Shown piece after piece: positions 33,779 through 42,117 of a DNA stretch of 64,000 bases. The stretch comes from Clostridiales bacterium UBA3678 (GTDB lineage: Bacteria > Bacillota > Clostridia > TANB77 > CAG-508), in contig DFJF01000005.1 in the NCBI GenBank assembly GCA_002372935.1, positions 12,736 to 76,735 of the forward strand. The letters are read 5' to 3'. The stretch's first letter is position 1, and every line of letters starts with the position of its first letter. The notes beneath the pieces are model-generated. The model was not told the DNA's origin, ran no database searches, and worked only from the letters and a program-made list of their open reading frames with translations. The position numbers and the translations under genes are program-made.

Positions 33779-34921
33779 TTATATACTACTTATTTGACTA
33801 GTATTACTTTCAGCATCATCTAAATATTTTTCAAGACTCTTTAATACAATCTCTATGCCTGTCCCTTTATAGTATGTTGAAACAACAAAATTCAAAACTG
33901 GTGAAACAACAATATCTTCTTTTTTCTTTTTTGTTCTATTTTTTGTTTTTTTGTTTGAATTTTCCTCTAAATTTTGCTCTGTAAAATTATTATCTGACAA
34001 ACTTATTTGCAATTTTTCTGTTGATTCTTTAATTTCATTAATAAAGTCTGATGCATTATCTGAATTTACTCCACAAAATACAATTGCAAATTTAGGTCCC
34101 ATATATCTAACAAAAATATATATATCTGACATATTATTTTTAATATGTTCACTGACCTTTGTAATTACTTTATTTCCCAACTCTCTAGAAACTTTGTTGA
34201 TTTCTTCAATATTTGCTATCCTAAACATACAAACTGCTGAAGAAGTATATCTATCTATTATTTTCTTTCCTTCGCCATATAAATATTCTGCTGAATTAAG
34301 TCCTGTAAACAAATCTTTTCTAACAATGCTTTCTAGTGTTTGCTGATAATTTACAGCCTTCATAACATTTATCATATTTTCTTTTGCTTTTTCAAATATT
34401 GTAATATCTATATTGTCAAAATCATGTGGTGTACCACTTTCTATTAACCAATATCCAATATAGACATTGTCTATGTAAAGAGGGAAAAATATTGCTGATT
34501 TTGCTCTACCAAATTCTTGTTGCTGATATGGTAATCTTTCTCTTTCATTATTTACAGTTAAATATTTAGGATTAGTTGTGCTAATACTATCTTTAAAAAT
34601 ATCTAATTCATGTAATTTAGATATAGAATCCCAATGTTTTTCATCAACATTAGAAGCTTTTATAATATAATTTGCACCATCAAATACAACAATTGTCGAA
34701 TATTTTACTTCGTATTTTTCTATTATAACATCATTTATCGCTCTTATTTTTTCATCAACATTCATATCATTTCCAGCAATATCTACAAAATCCTGTATAA
34801 TATTCAAATTTGTAACTTTTTGATGTAAAATTTGAAAATCTTGTATCTTTTTGTGTATTGACATATTATATACTGTTAAAATTGCTATAACTAAAACTAA
34901 TATTATTATTATAATTGTCAA
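33779..34921 (-). CDS. Membrane GAF protein with degenerate GGDEF domain
   Basis: An N-terminal membrane helix (about residues 3-17) is followed by a GAF-like sensor domain (about 35-190) and a C-terminal domain with the GGDEF fold (LVRKDLFTGLNSAEYLY to the end). The signature site reads RYMGPKFAIVF where an active cyclase has RYGGDEFAIVL-type sequence, so diguanylate cyclase activity is very unlikely; it may be a nucleotide or protein-binding relic. A basic, low-complexity KKTKNRTKKKKEDI stretch interrupts the C-terminal part. I place the start at the TTG at 34921, seven bases after GGAGGG; the ATG at 34936 overlaps that site. It lies three bases after the CpaE-like gene with no room for a promoter. 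Confidence 0.75.
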   Translation of the reverse strand: MTIIIIILVLVIAILTVYNMSIHKKIQDFQILHQKVTNLNIIQDFVDIAGNDMNVDEKIRAINDVIIEKYEVKYSTIVVFDGANYIIKASNVDEKHWDSISKLHELDIFKDSISTTNPKYLTVNNERERLPYQQQEFGRAKSAIFFPLYIDNVYIGYWLIESGTPHDFDNIDITIFEKAKENMINVMKAVNYQQTLESIVRKDLFTGLNSAEYLYGEGKKIIDRYTSSAVCMFRIANIEEINKVSRELGNKVITKVSEHIKNNMSDIYIFVRYMGPKFAIVFCGVNSDNASDFINEIKESTEKLQISLSDNNFTEQNLEENSNKKTKNRTKKKKEDIVVSPVLNFVVSTYYKGTGIEIVLKSLEKYLDDAESNTSQISSI

Positions 34922-34939
34922 TTTTATTCCCTCCATTTT

Positions 34940-37243
34940 CTATAAATTTTTCTTCATATTATTTAATGTATTATTTACATTTTTTGAAAATCCATTTGCA
35001 TACTCAGTAGCTGGATATTGGTATCCTTTTTTTGGTTTTGCTTTTGATTTATTTGCTGGTAATAATGGATATATAATTGCTGAAAGTTTATTTAATACTA
35101 TTTGAAAATCTTTTGGATATTTGTTTACTAAAATATTACACTCTGCTAAACCCTCAAGATATCTTGCATAAACATCAAGTTCAAATGGTATTTCGATTGG
35201 TACAATTAAATTTCTATCAAATAATTCTGTCATTATTGACATTTCTGGATTATTGTAGTTTGACATCCCACCTACAATTTGTTTTGATGTTATTCCTTTT
35301 AATCTCATAAATTTATTAATGATTATTCTTATTTTATTTTGCTCTAATATATTTCTGTTTTTTAATTTTTTTAAAAATGCAGTTAATGGTTGAATTGTAA
35401 GTACATCCATACTTTGTACTAAATATATTTCTTGTGCATTTGCAAAATATTCTAAAGGTGTATTAAAGTCACAATCTATCAATATTACAGAATGTTCTCT
35501 AACAATATTTTCTAATATTGGTCCAACTTCTCCCATTCTTGTTTCCATTTGGTCTGGGACTTCTACATATATTGATAAATTTTGTGATATTTTCATTCCA
35601 CCAGGATTACCATCTATTAAGTTTGTAATACTATTTGCTGCAGCAGTTCTTAGTTCGTCATCATTGTTGTTATATACATAATAAGAATTTTTATTTTTTG
35701 TAGCATCTAAAATTGCTGTATCAATTCCATCATCTGATAATATTTTTGCAATATTATTTATTATAAATGATGTTCCATTTTTGCTTGTTCCAACAAAAGC
35801 AATAACTTTTTTATTACTTGTTAAAAGACTATTATATAGTGAAAAATCATAATCACTATAGTCTTTTTTATAATCATCTGGCATATTATTATTTGATGAG
35901 GAATCTTCATAATTGTTATTTACATTTCTATTATTGGCAAATAAAAATTTGTCATCATCATCATCTTCTTCAGAGTCATCTTCAAAACCTAGGAAAACAT
36001 CTTCATCACTATTATTTAATCTTGGATTTAGCAAATCATTATTTATTGGTTTAAATTCTTCATCATCTTCTTCATCGCTAAATCCCGGTAAAGTAGTTGT
36101 TTTTTTATTATCATCATCTTCTTCATCGCTAAATCCTGGTAAAGTAGTTGTTTTTTTATTATCCTCTTTTTTTTCAAAACCTGGTAAAATTTCTGCATTT
36201 TCTTTTTGTTCTTCTTCTATATCTTCTACAATTTTTTTAGCTGGTCTACCTCTCTTCCTAGTCTTTGTTGTTTCTGCAGGTTTTGAATTTTTTGGAGGTC
36301 TGCCCCTTCTTTTTGGCTTTGCTTCTTGTACTTCTTCAACTTCTTTAACTTCGTCTTCATCTTCATCTTCAATTTCATCAATTGTTGGGATTGCTGGCTT
36401 TTTAATTGTAAGCTTTTTGATTAAAGTTTTGTTTATATTTGATGGAATAACTATAGGTTGATCGTTTTCTTTACTTTTCGTATCTATTAGTTCTATACTT
36501 GTAGATGGTTCATTTCTCTTTGCTTCACGTTTTTGAATTTTTCCACCAAACATAATTACATATTTTTGATACTCTGGTGATGATTCTTCTAGTATTGCTT
36601 TTGTATCATTAGGTAATATTTTCATTATTATTTTTATTTGTTCATTATTGTATTGTGTAGATAAATTCCTGAACGCCTCTACACATTTTAATTCATTTTT
36701 GCCTATTTTTTTATAGTATGCTAATATATGTTGCATTTCTTCTTCACTAACATCATTTTCGCTTTCTGGTTCATAGTCTACATTACTTGAATCAATTCTA
36801 TAATATGCTTTAGCTTCTTTTTTGATTCTAGGCTTATTTATTAATCTACAAACCTCATCTGTACTTCTGTCATTTCCTATTATAGCATTATAAATTCCAA
36901 TACCAAATAATTTTACTAAAGTATCATCTCCTTTTGTTCTTCTTTCTGAACAAATTAAAATTATTGGAATATCTTTTCCTTTTGCCCCAGATGCTTCATC
37001 TGTTATACTATCTAATTTGTTAAAAATGAATTTATCTTTTTCTTCATAGCTGGAACTTGTAAATTCTTCTAGTTCTTCATCTATAACGACCCTATCATAG
37101 CTTTTGTCTCTTTGTAATTCTTTTAAAATCGCATTATAATAATAGACATTTTTATATGAAATTATCTCCTTATATTCTCTTTGATACTTTTTCACTATTG
37201 ATAAAGAAACTTTTTCATCATGTACAGCAAATAATACTTTCAT
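34940..37243 (-). CDS. CpaE/TadZ-like protein with AT-hooks and repeat linker
   Basis: This 767-residue protein has three parts. Residues 1-135 resemble a receiver-like domain of the CpaE/TadZ type. Residues ~260-470 are a disordered acidic linker holding two AT-hook motifs, RRGRPPK and KRGRPAK (about 305-335), which bind the minor groove of AT-rich DNA, and a 17-residue tandem repeat (TTTLPGFSDEEDD). Residues ~480-750 are a MinD/ParA-like ATPase, but the P-loop reads FVGTSKNGTSFI, lacking the usual GKT/S lysine, while VILIDCDFNTP keeps the Walker B pattern. TadZ proteins with altered P-loops localise pilus machinery. It is between the VirB2-like and degenerate-GGDEF genes. Confidence 0.72.
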   Translation of the reverse strand: MKVLFAVHDEKVSLSIVKKYQREYKEIISYKNVYYYNAILKELQRDKSYDRVVIDEELEEFTSSSYEEKDKFIFNKLDSITDEASGAKGKDIPIILICSERRTKGDDTLVKLFGIGIYNAIIGNDRSTDEVCRLINKPRIKKEAKAYYRIDSSNVDYEPESENDVSEEEMQHILAYYKKIGKNELKCVEAFRNLSTQYNNEQIKIIMKILPNDTKAILEESSPEYQKYVIMFGGKIQKREAKRNEPSTSIELIDTKSKENDQPIVIPSNINKTLIKKLTIKKPAIPTIDEIEDEDEDEVKEVEEVQEAKPKRRGRPPKNSKPAETTKTRKRGRPAKKIVEDIEEEQKENAEILPGFEKKEDNKKTTTLPGFSDEEDDDNKKTTTLPGFSDEEDDEEFKPINNDLLNPRLNNSDEDVFLGFEDDSEEDDDDDKFLFANNRNVNNNYEDSSSNNNMPDDYKKDYSDYDFSLYNSLLTSNKKVIAFVGTSKNGTSFIINNIAKILSDDGIDTAILDATKNKNSYYVYNNNDDELRTAAANSITNLIDGNPGGMKISQNLSIYVEVPDQMETRMGEVGPILENIVREHSVILIDCDFNTPLEYFANAQEIYLVQSMDVLTIQPLTAFLKKLKNRNILEQNKIRIIINKFMRLKGITSKQIVGGMSNYNNPEMSIMTELFDRNLIVPIEIPFELDVYARYLEGLAECNILVNKYPKDFQIVLNKLSAIIYPLLPANKSKAKPKKGYQYPATEYANGFSKNVNNTLNNMKKNL
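36067..36164 (-). repeat. 51-bp tandem repeat in the CpaE-like gene
   Basis: Two nearly identical units with a 51-base period (36067-36117 and 36118-36164) encode the 17-residue TTTLPGFSDEEDD-type repeat; a third, decayed LPGF unit lies just upstream in the protein. Confidence 0.8.
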
Positions 37244-37248
37244 TTGTT

Positions 37249-37674
37249 TTACTCCCTTCCAACTTTAACAACAATCGCAAAGATTAGTGGTAAGATTTGA
37301 CATATTATTGTAATTGTTACTATTGCCACAATCATTCCCAATCCTTTTTCTGCATTTTCTAGATGCCTTTCTCCTATAACCACTTTATATATTATACTAA
37401 TTACAATTCCTAAAAAACAAAATGGTATACTATAAATTTGCACTATATGTAATACATAAGCTGTAAAACCATACGTGTCTGACCCATACTTTTGTTGATA
37501 TTCTTCTAAAGATTTTGCTTGATTTTCTTTTAACTTCACTAAATTACTTTCTGCCTCAGTATTTGTAGCTGAAAATTCGTTTGGAGATTCTACAGCATAA
37601 ACTTTAGTTATATATGGGCTTATAAATGCTAATAATATTAAACATATAGAAATAAATATTATTAATTTTTTCAT
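37249..37674 (-). CDS. VirB2/TrbC-like small membrane protein
   Basis: This 141-residue protein has a clear signal peptide (residues 1-27, ending around ITKVYAVE) and, after a charged helix (45-63), two membrane helices (about 75-92 and 110-135) separated by a GERHLENAEKGLG loop. That layout is like VirB2/TrbC pilins or small type IV secretion subunits, but I see no decisive motif, so the name is tentative. It sits 5 bases before the CpaE-like gene. With the orphan VirD4-like ATPase at 23.6 kb it hints at a dispersed secretion system. It could equally be an unrelated two-helix protein. Confidence 0.55.
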   Translation of the reverse strand: MKKLIIFISICLILLAFISPYITKVYAVESPNEFSATNTEAESNLVKLKENQAKSLEEYQQKYGSDTYGFTAYVLHIVQIYSIPFCFLGIVISIIYKVVIGERHLENAEKGLGMIVAIVTITIICQILPLIFAIVVKVGRE

Positions 37675-37763
37675 TTATTTTCCTCCCTTACAAATTCTAG
37701 ATATGTTTCTACTTTTTTACTATTATATCATACAATATTATTAAAAAAATAGCAAGGTTTATT

Positions 37764-38765
37764 TCAATTTTTTTGAATTTTGTTATATAAATATTTCATA
37801 TGTTTATATACGCCATTAGCCCAATTTTTATCTGTTGCATATCTTTTGTTTACTGCATATAAAGTATTTCCACTATAATATTTGCCATTGGCTTTTTGTC
37901 CATCATATATGTTTGTCCCAGAAGGATTTATGTAATATTTTACAAATACTCTTGAAACTAAGTCTATTGATTCTGCATAATCTTCAAAATCATAAGCTCC
38001 ATTGTATGGATTTGAATCATAAGCTCCATAGCCAAATAAGTTATTTTTGTTTAAAGCAATTTTTGATGTGCCCCAAGCACTTTCGTGTATTCCTACAGCT
38101 GCTACAAATATTCCATTTATATTGTATTCATCTTCCACATAGTAAAAATATTTACTATTATTTTGAAAAATTCTATTTACATCTTTATCATCTGTTAATG
38201 CTTTTGTAAATTGTTCTAATGTAAAACCACTTTTCTTATTTAATGCAATATTAAAACTTAATTTTCCTGATGATCCTCCAGTATTTCTAGGTTTTTCATA
38301 TTTTTTTGTTCCAATATCTATTATTTTATTTATTGAAGATTTTACCACAACAGCAGAAACCTGTTCTTCTCTTAGCAATTTTCCATTTTCATCATAAGTC
38401 TTCTTTATTGTGATAGCTTGTGTCCCATTTCTTCCTTCTTGAGAAACTTCTGTTTTTCCAATATATAAATCAGGATTATTTCTATATTTTGTAATATATT
38501 CTAACTCTTCTTCTTTAACAACAACTTCTTCTCTATATTTTTCGTTTTTTGAATTTTTTTGAATTATTTTATCTAAATTCACTATCTCTGCACCACTTAT
38601 TTTTTTTTCTTCTTCTGAAACATTTTCTGATATTTTAGCATCAGTAGCATATGTTTTCTTCTCTGTTTTTTCAATAAATACTATTGATGCAATTATAATT
38701 AGTATAAATATTAATTCAAAAATATATTTTGTAAAATTTTTTTCTTTTGAAATCATAAAAATCAC
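37764..38765 (-). CDS. Membrane-anchored glucosaminidase-type peptidoglycan hydrolase
   Basis: The C-terminal 180 residues match the glucosaminidase (Glyco_hydro_73/LytG-like) fold: NGIFVAAVGIHESAWGTSKIALNKNN with the probable catalytic Glu, then LFGYGAYDSNPYNGAYDF and SIDLVSRVFVKYYI. Residues ~14-30 are a membrane anchor. Residues 35-150 are charged; part resembles a G5-like or linker region (EEVVVKEEELEYITKYRN). It presumably cuts glycan strands at the cell surface. It is 89 bases upstream of the VirB2-like gene on the same strand, so it might locally open the wall for that assembly. Confidence 0.82.
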   Translation of the reverse strand: MIFMISKEKNFTKYIFELIFILIIIASIVFIEKTEKKTYATDAKISENVSEEEKKISGAEIVNLDKIIQKNSKNEKYREEVVVKEEELEYITKYRNNPDLYIGKTEVSQEGRNGTQAITIKKTYDENGKLLREEQVSAVVVKSSINKIIDIGTKKYEKPRNTGGSSGKLSFNIALNKKSGFTLEQFTKALTDDKDVNRIFQNNSKYFYYVEDEYNINGIFVAAVGIHESAWGTSKIALNKNNLFGYGAYDSNPYNGAYDFEDYAESIDLVSRVFVKYYINPSGTNIYDGQKANGKYYSGNTLYAVNKRYATDKNWANGVYKHMKYLYNKIQKN

Positions 38766-38827
38766 CTATAATAATTTTAATATTTCACAGTTATTTTGTC
38801 AAGCGATTTTAATAAAACACAATAATA

Positions 38828-38880
38828 AGAACCTGACCCACCTCGCAGGCAAAGCCTGTGGGTGAGGTTCCCAGAACCTT
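38828..38880. repeat. GC-rich imperfect palindrome, REP-like
   Basis: About 50 bases of GC-rich sequence stand out from AT-rich surroundings. They contain GCAGGC-AAA-GCCTG at the core and longer imperfect arms AACCTGACCCA/TGGGTGAGGTT, with an unpaired CCTCG. AGAACC occurs at both ends. It resembles the GGGTCAGGTTCTT-type REP elements associated with RAYT transposases. Confidence 0.55.
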
Positions 38881-38897
38881 GTTGTTTTCACAATAAA

Positions 38898-38936
38898 AGC
38901 GACTTATAAAAGTATTTGTCTACTCTTAAAGTCGCT
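38898..38936 (-). terminator. Terminator of the cyclophilin gene
   Basis: An 8-bp AGCGACTT/AAGTCGCT stem, with further inner pairing, is followed by TTTTATTG on the minus strand, starting 8 bases after the cyclophilin stop. Confidence 0.7.
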
Positions 38937-38943
38937 ATGAATT

Positions 38944-39765
38944 TTATTTTGACATTCCATACATACTATATAGCCATGACATATAATCAAATGGTTCTAA
39001 TGTTTCTGGTGATCCATAATCTACACCAAATGTATCAACAGAAACTGATGAAATCTTAACATCATCAACTGGTTTACTTTTTTCTGTATTTGCATTACTA
39101 CTGCTATCATCACTGCTTGCTGCTTCTACTTTAACTTTTGATATAGCTTTTACAACATCAAGTCCTTCTGTTACTTTTCCAAAACCACAATAATATCCAC
39201 TTAAATTTGTATGATCATTAGATGTCATTATAAAAAACTGAGTTCCTGCAGAATTATAAGACTCTTTTGATAATGTTGAAGAATATTGGGTATAATCTGA
39301 ACGAGCCATTGCAATTGTCCCTTCTGTTAAATTAAGATCATTTTGTGGAAATCCATTAGCATTAAATTCACCTTTGATTGCATATTTTGTCTCATCATCA
39401 GTTCCATTTAAATCTCCAAGTGTTGCACTTCCTTTTCCATCACCTGCTGAATCTCCACCTTGAATCATAAAATCTTTTACTACTCTATGAAATTTTAATC
39501 CATTATAAAATCCATTGTTAGCTAATTTTATAAAATTCTTTACAGTATTTGGAGCCTTATCTGGATATAATTCTATTTTTATTGTTCCAAATTTTTCAAC
39601 TTCCATTGTCACTATTGGATTTGATATATTTAATGTTTGTTTTTTGTAATATCCCATACATAACCATACAAGTAAAATACATAATAAAATTAAAACAATT
39701 ACTGTTGAAATTATTTTTATAATATTGCCTTTATTTTTATTTTTTTTGTTTTCTTTATCTTCCAT
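38944..39765 (-). CDS. Membrane-anchored cyclophilin-type peptidyl-prolyl isomerase
   Basis: Cyclophilins speed cis-trans isomerisation of prolyl bonds. Residues ~14-36 form a membrane anchor, so the domain lies outside the membrane and probably helps fold exported proteins. The catalytic domain includes KAPNTVKNFIKLANNGFYNG, LKFHRVVKDFMIQGGDSAGDGKG, GTIAMARSDY, SAGTQFFIMTSND and FGKVTEGLDVVKAI. A Ser/Asp-rich insert (AASSDDSSSNANTEKS) and a 50-residue C-terminal tail are extra. The ATG at 39765 suits the AAAGG site; an ATG 9 bases upstream is adjacent to that site. It is monocistronic. Confidence 0.92.
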   Translation of the reverse strand: MEDKENKKNKNKGNIIKIISTVIVLILLCILLVWLCMGYYKKQTLNISNPIVTMEVEKFGTIKIELYPDKAPNTVKNFIKLANNGFYNGLKFHRVVKDFMIQGGDSAGDGKGSATLGDLNGTDDETKYAIKGEFNANGFPQNDLNLTEGTIAMARSDYTQYSSTLSKESYNSAGTQFFIMTSNDHTNLSGYYCGFGKVTEGLDVVKAISKVKVEAASSDDSSSNANTEKSKPVDDVKISSVSVDTFGVDYGSPETLEPFDYMSWLYSMYGMSK

Positions 39766-39804
39766 TATTTTCATCCTTTCAATTTTTATATTAACAAATA
39801 ATAT

Positions 39805-39831
39805 ATTATACTAATTTTATTTTTATGTCAA
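39805..39831 (-). promoter_or_regulatory. Predicted promoter of the cyclophilin gene
   Basis: TTGACA is followed after 15 bases by TATAAT (or after 17 by TAATAT) on the minus strand, about 40 bases before the start. Confidence 0.55.
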
Positions 39832-39976
39832 TATTTAATTTGCAAATAACCAAACAGTTTAACATTCAAAAGTATTAATATTGTTTAATTTTAATGATTT
39901 ATGTTTAAGATATAAAAATATTAAAAATTATTAATATCTTTTTGGAGTAATGTTCACATTGAGCAATTATAATATT

Positions 39977-40903
39977 TTATAATAAAAATTCGTTAACAAT
40001 CGCATCACAATCAATTTTAAAATAATGTAACAGCTCTTTTGCATTTCCAGACACACCAAATGTATCATTTATTCCTAACCTTTCCAATTTTTTTGGATAA
40101 TTAGCTGTTAATACTTCAGATATTGCAGAACCTAATCCACCAATTACATTGTGATCTTCAACAGAAACCAATTTTTCAGTTTCTTTTGCACATTTTATAA
40201 TCATTTCTGTATCTATTGGTTTTATTGTATGAACATCAATTACTCTAACATCTTTTCCTTTTTTAATCAAAATCTCTTGTGCTTTCAAAGCCTCTGAAAC
40301 TGCAACACCTGTAGCAAATATTGTTCCATCAGTTCCATCTCCAAATTGAACCATTTTTCCTATTTCAAATTTCTGATTTTCATCATAAATAACAGGAGTA
40401 GCAAGTCTGCATAATCTTACATAACATGGCCCATCTATTTTTGATATTTCTTCTATAATCCATTTAGTTTCTATATCATCAGATGGACAAAATACTTTCA
40501 TGTTTGGCAAAGTCCTCATCAATGATAGATCTTCTATCATTTGATGGGTAGCACCATCTTCTCCCACTGTTACTCCTGCATGTGTAGCACATATCTTTAC
40601 ATTTAATTTTGGATAACATATACTTGTTCTTATTTGATCATATGCTCTTCCAGCGGCAAAAACTGCAAATGTACTTGCATATGGTATTTTTCCACAAGTT
40701 GCGAGTCCTGCAGCTGTTCCTATCATATCTGCTTCAGCAATTCCTATATCAAAAAAACGATTTGGAAATTCTTTTGCAAATTTTATTGTTTTTGTCGCAT
40801 TTGATAGATCTGCATCTAATACAACAATATTTTCATTTTCATATCCTAATTTTATCAATGCCTCTCCATAACTTTGTCTTGTAGCTATTTCTTGATTTTT
40901 CAT
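39977..40903 (-). CDS. Transketolase C-terminal half (TktB-type subunit)
   Basis: This 308-residue protein is the C-terminal half of a split transketolase, with the pyrimidine-binding and C-terminal domains: TRQSYGEALIKLGYENENIVVLDADLS, FDIGIAEADMIGTAAGLATCG, the HAGVTVGEDGATHQ motif, and TIKPIDTEMI. The N-terminal half that binds the diphosphate of thiamine pyrophosphate is normally the gene just upstream in Clostridia; here that position holds an unrelated gene and a terminator. So it must pair with a partner encoded elsewhere to run the non-oxidative pentose phosphate pathway, or serve another ketol transfer. Confidence 0.88.
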   Translation of the reverse strand: MKNQEIATRQSYGEALIKLGYENENIVVLDADLSNATKTIKFAKEFPNRFFDIGIAEADMIGTAAGLATCGKIPYASTFAVFAAGRAYDQIRTSICYPKLNVKICATHAGVTVGEDGATHQMIEDLSLMRTLPNMKVFCPSDDIETKWIIEEISKIDGPCYVRLCRLATPVIYDENQKFEIGKMVQFGDGTDGTIFATGVAVSEALKAQEILIKKGKDVRVIDVHTIKPIDTEMIIKCAKETEKLVSVEDHNVIGGLGSAISEVLTANYPKKLERLGINDTFGVSGNAKELLHYFKIDCDAIVNEFLL

Positions 40904-40962
40904 TTTATCAATCCTCTCATAATTAGACTTTTAAATTAACCTCTTTAGAAAATATTATTTAA

Positions 40963-40994
40963 AAAAAGTTGAATTTTTAAAAATTCAACTTTTT
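40963..40994 (-). terminator. Terminator of the 119-residue gene
   Basis: Two perfect 16-base complementary arms abut each other, with A5/T5 outer tracts, just after the 119-residue gene's stop. It separates that gene from the transketolase half. Confidence 0.8.
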
Positions 40995-40997
40995 ATT

Positions 40998-41357
40998 TTA
41001 TTCTTCTGTTTTCTTCCTTTTGAATAAATTGAAGAATCCTTTAAATGAAACTTCTTGATGCAAAAACTCATTTATTTCATCTTCAACTTTTTGTTGATAT
41101 GGTGTTAGTTCTATTTTAATTGGTGCATTTAAATCTATTTCTTTAAATAACACTTGTTTTATTTTTGTCCAAACACTTTGTTTTGCAGGAAGATTTTCTA
41201 CCTCTACCTTTTTGAATACTGTATTATTTTCTGCATTTGTTACACCTATATTGGTTGATGCTTCTATATTAGTTGTAGCAACACCATTTGTATTATTATT
41301 GAATTCAACTCCTCCAAAAACTCCACTTACATTGTTTTTATCTGACTCTCCTATCAT
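40998..41357 (-). CDS. Asn/Thr-rich hypothetical protein
   Basis: I do not recognise this 119-residue protein. The first half is Asn/Thr/Val-rich and repetitive in flavour (FNNNTNGVATTNIEASTNIG), probably disordered. The second half has a short amphipathic segment (VENLPAKQSVWTKIKQVLFKE) and a charged end (LTPYQQKVEDEINEFLHQEV). There is no signal peptide or membrane helix. AAAGGAGG precedes the ATG and a strong terminator follows, so it is a real, expressed gene. It stands alone between gmk and the transketolase half. Confidence 0.65.
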   Translation of the reverse strand: MIGESDKNNVSGVFGGVEFNNNTNGVATTNIEASTNIGVTNAENNTVFKKVEVENLPAKQSVWTKIKQVLFKEIDLNAPIKIELTPYQQKVEDEINEFLHQEVSFKGFFNLFKRKKTEE

Positions 41358-41497
41358 AATATTTCCTCCTTTGCGTATAATAACTATCTTATTTCCTTAA
41401 ATATTTATACTACAAAATTAATAAAATATCAAGTGTTTTTGTATAACTTTTTTATTACATAATTATTACATAATCATTACATTTCATTATTTCATGT

Positions 41498-42073
41498 TTA
41501 AAATTCTACTGTTGTAGTGTTAAATTCATTTTCAATTATACTCATAATAATTTTTACAGTCTTATCTAAATTGTTATTTTTTAAAACATAATCATACAAT
41601 GAAATTCTTGATTCTTCATAATCAAATCTATTTAACCTAAGTACAACTTCTTTCATACTTGGCTTATCTACTCTTTCTTCTAATCTCTTTTTCAATTCTT
41701 CTTTTGGAACACGTAGAAAAATTGTTACTATTTTAGTATCTTTTCCTAACATCTCTATTAAATGCTCTGTTCCATTAACATCAATATCTTTTACTATTAT
41801 TTTACCATTTTTTATTTTTTCATTTAATAATTTTTTAGAAGTACCATAATAATGATTATGATGAATATCATATTCATAGAATTCATCATTTTTTATCATT
41901 TCTTCAAATTTTTCTTTACTAACAAAATTATATGTTTGACCTGGTATATCCCCATTTCTTTGGGGTCTTGATGTATAAGATGGTAAAGATTCTACATTCT
42001 TCATTCTTTTTATTAATTCTTTTTTTATTGTGTCTTTTCCTGCGCCTGCTACTCCAGATAATATAACTAACAT
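41498..42073 (-). CDS. gmk: Guanylate kinase
   Basis: Guanylate kinase converts GMP to GDP using ATP. The 191-residue protein has the P-loop LSGVAGAGKDTI (a GAGKDT variant where GPSGVGKST is usual), the GMP-binding PSYTSRPQRNGDIPGQTYNFV and the lid region RLEERVDKPSMKEVVLRLN. The altered P-loop resembles nucleoside kinases, but overall order is that of Gmk. It follows rpoZ and remA, as in the remA-gmk-rpoZ neighbourhood of Firmicutes, although here rpoZ precedes gmk. Confidence 0.9.
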   Translation of the reverse strand: MLVILSGVAGAGKDTIKKELIKRMKNVESLPSYTSRPQRNGDIPGQTYNFVSKEKFEEMIKNDEFYEYDIHHNHYYGTSKKLLNEKIKNGKIIVKDIDVNGTEHLIEMLGKDTKIVTIFLRVPKEELKKRLEERVDKPSMKEVVLRLNRFDYEESRISLYDYVLKNNNLDKTVKIIMSIIENEFNTTTVEF

Positions 42074-42117
42074 TATTATATTCTCCCTTTATTTCATTAT
42101 TATTCTATTTTTTAATT

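Noticed and set aside
35913..36461. 182-residue Ser-rich plus-strand reading frame
   Set aside because: It is antisense to the acidic repeat linker of the CpaE-like gene; Ser-Ser runs mirror Asp/Glu codons.
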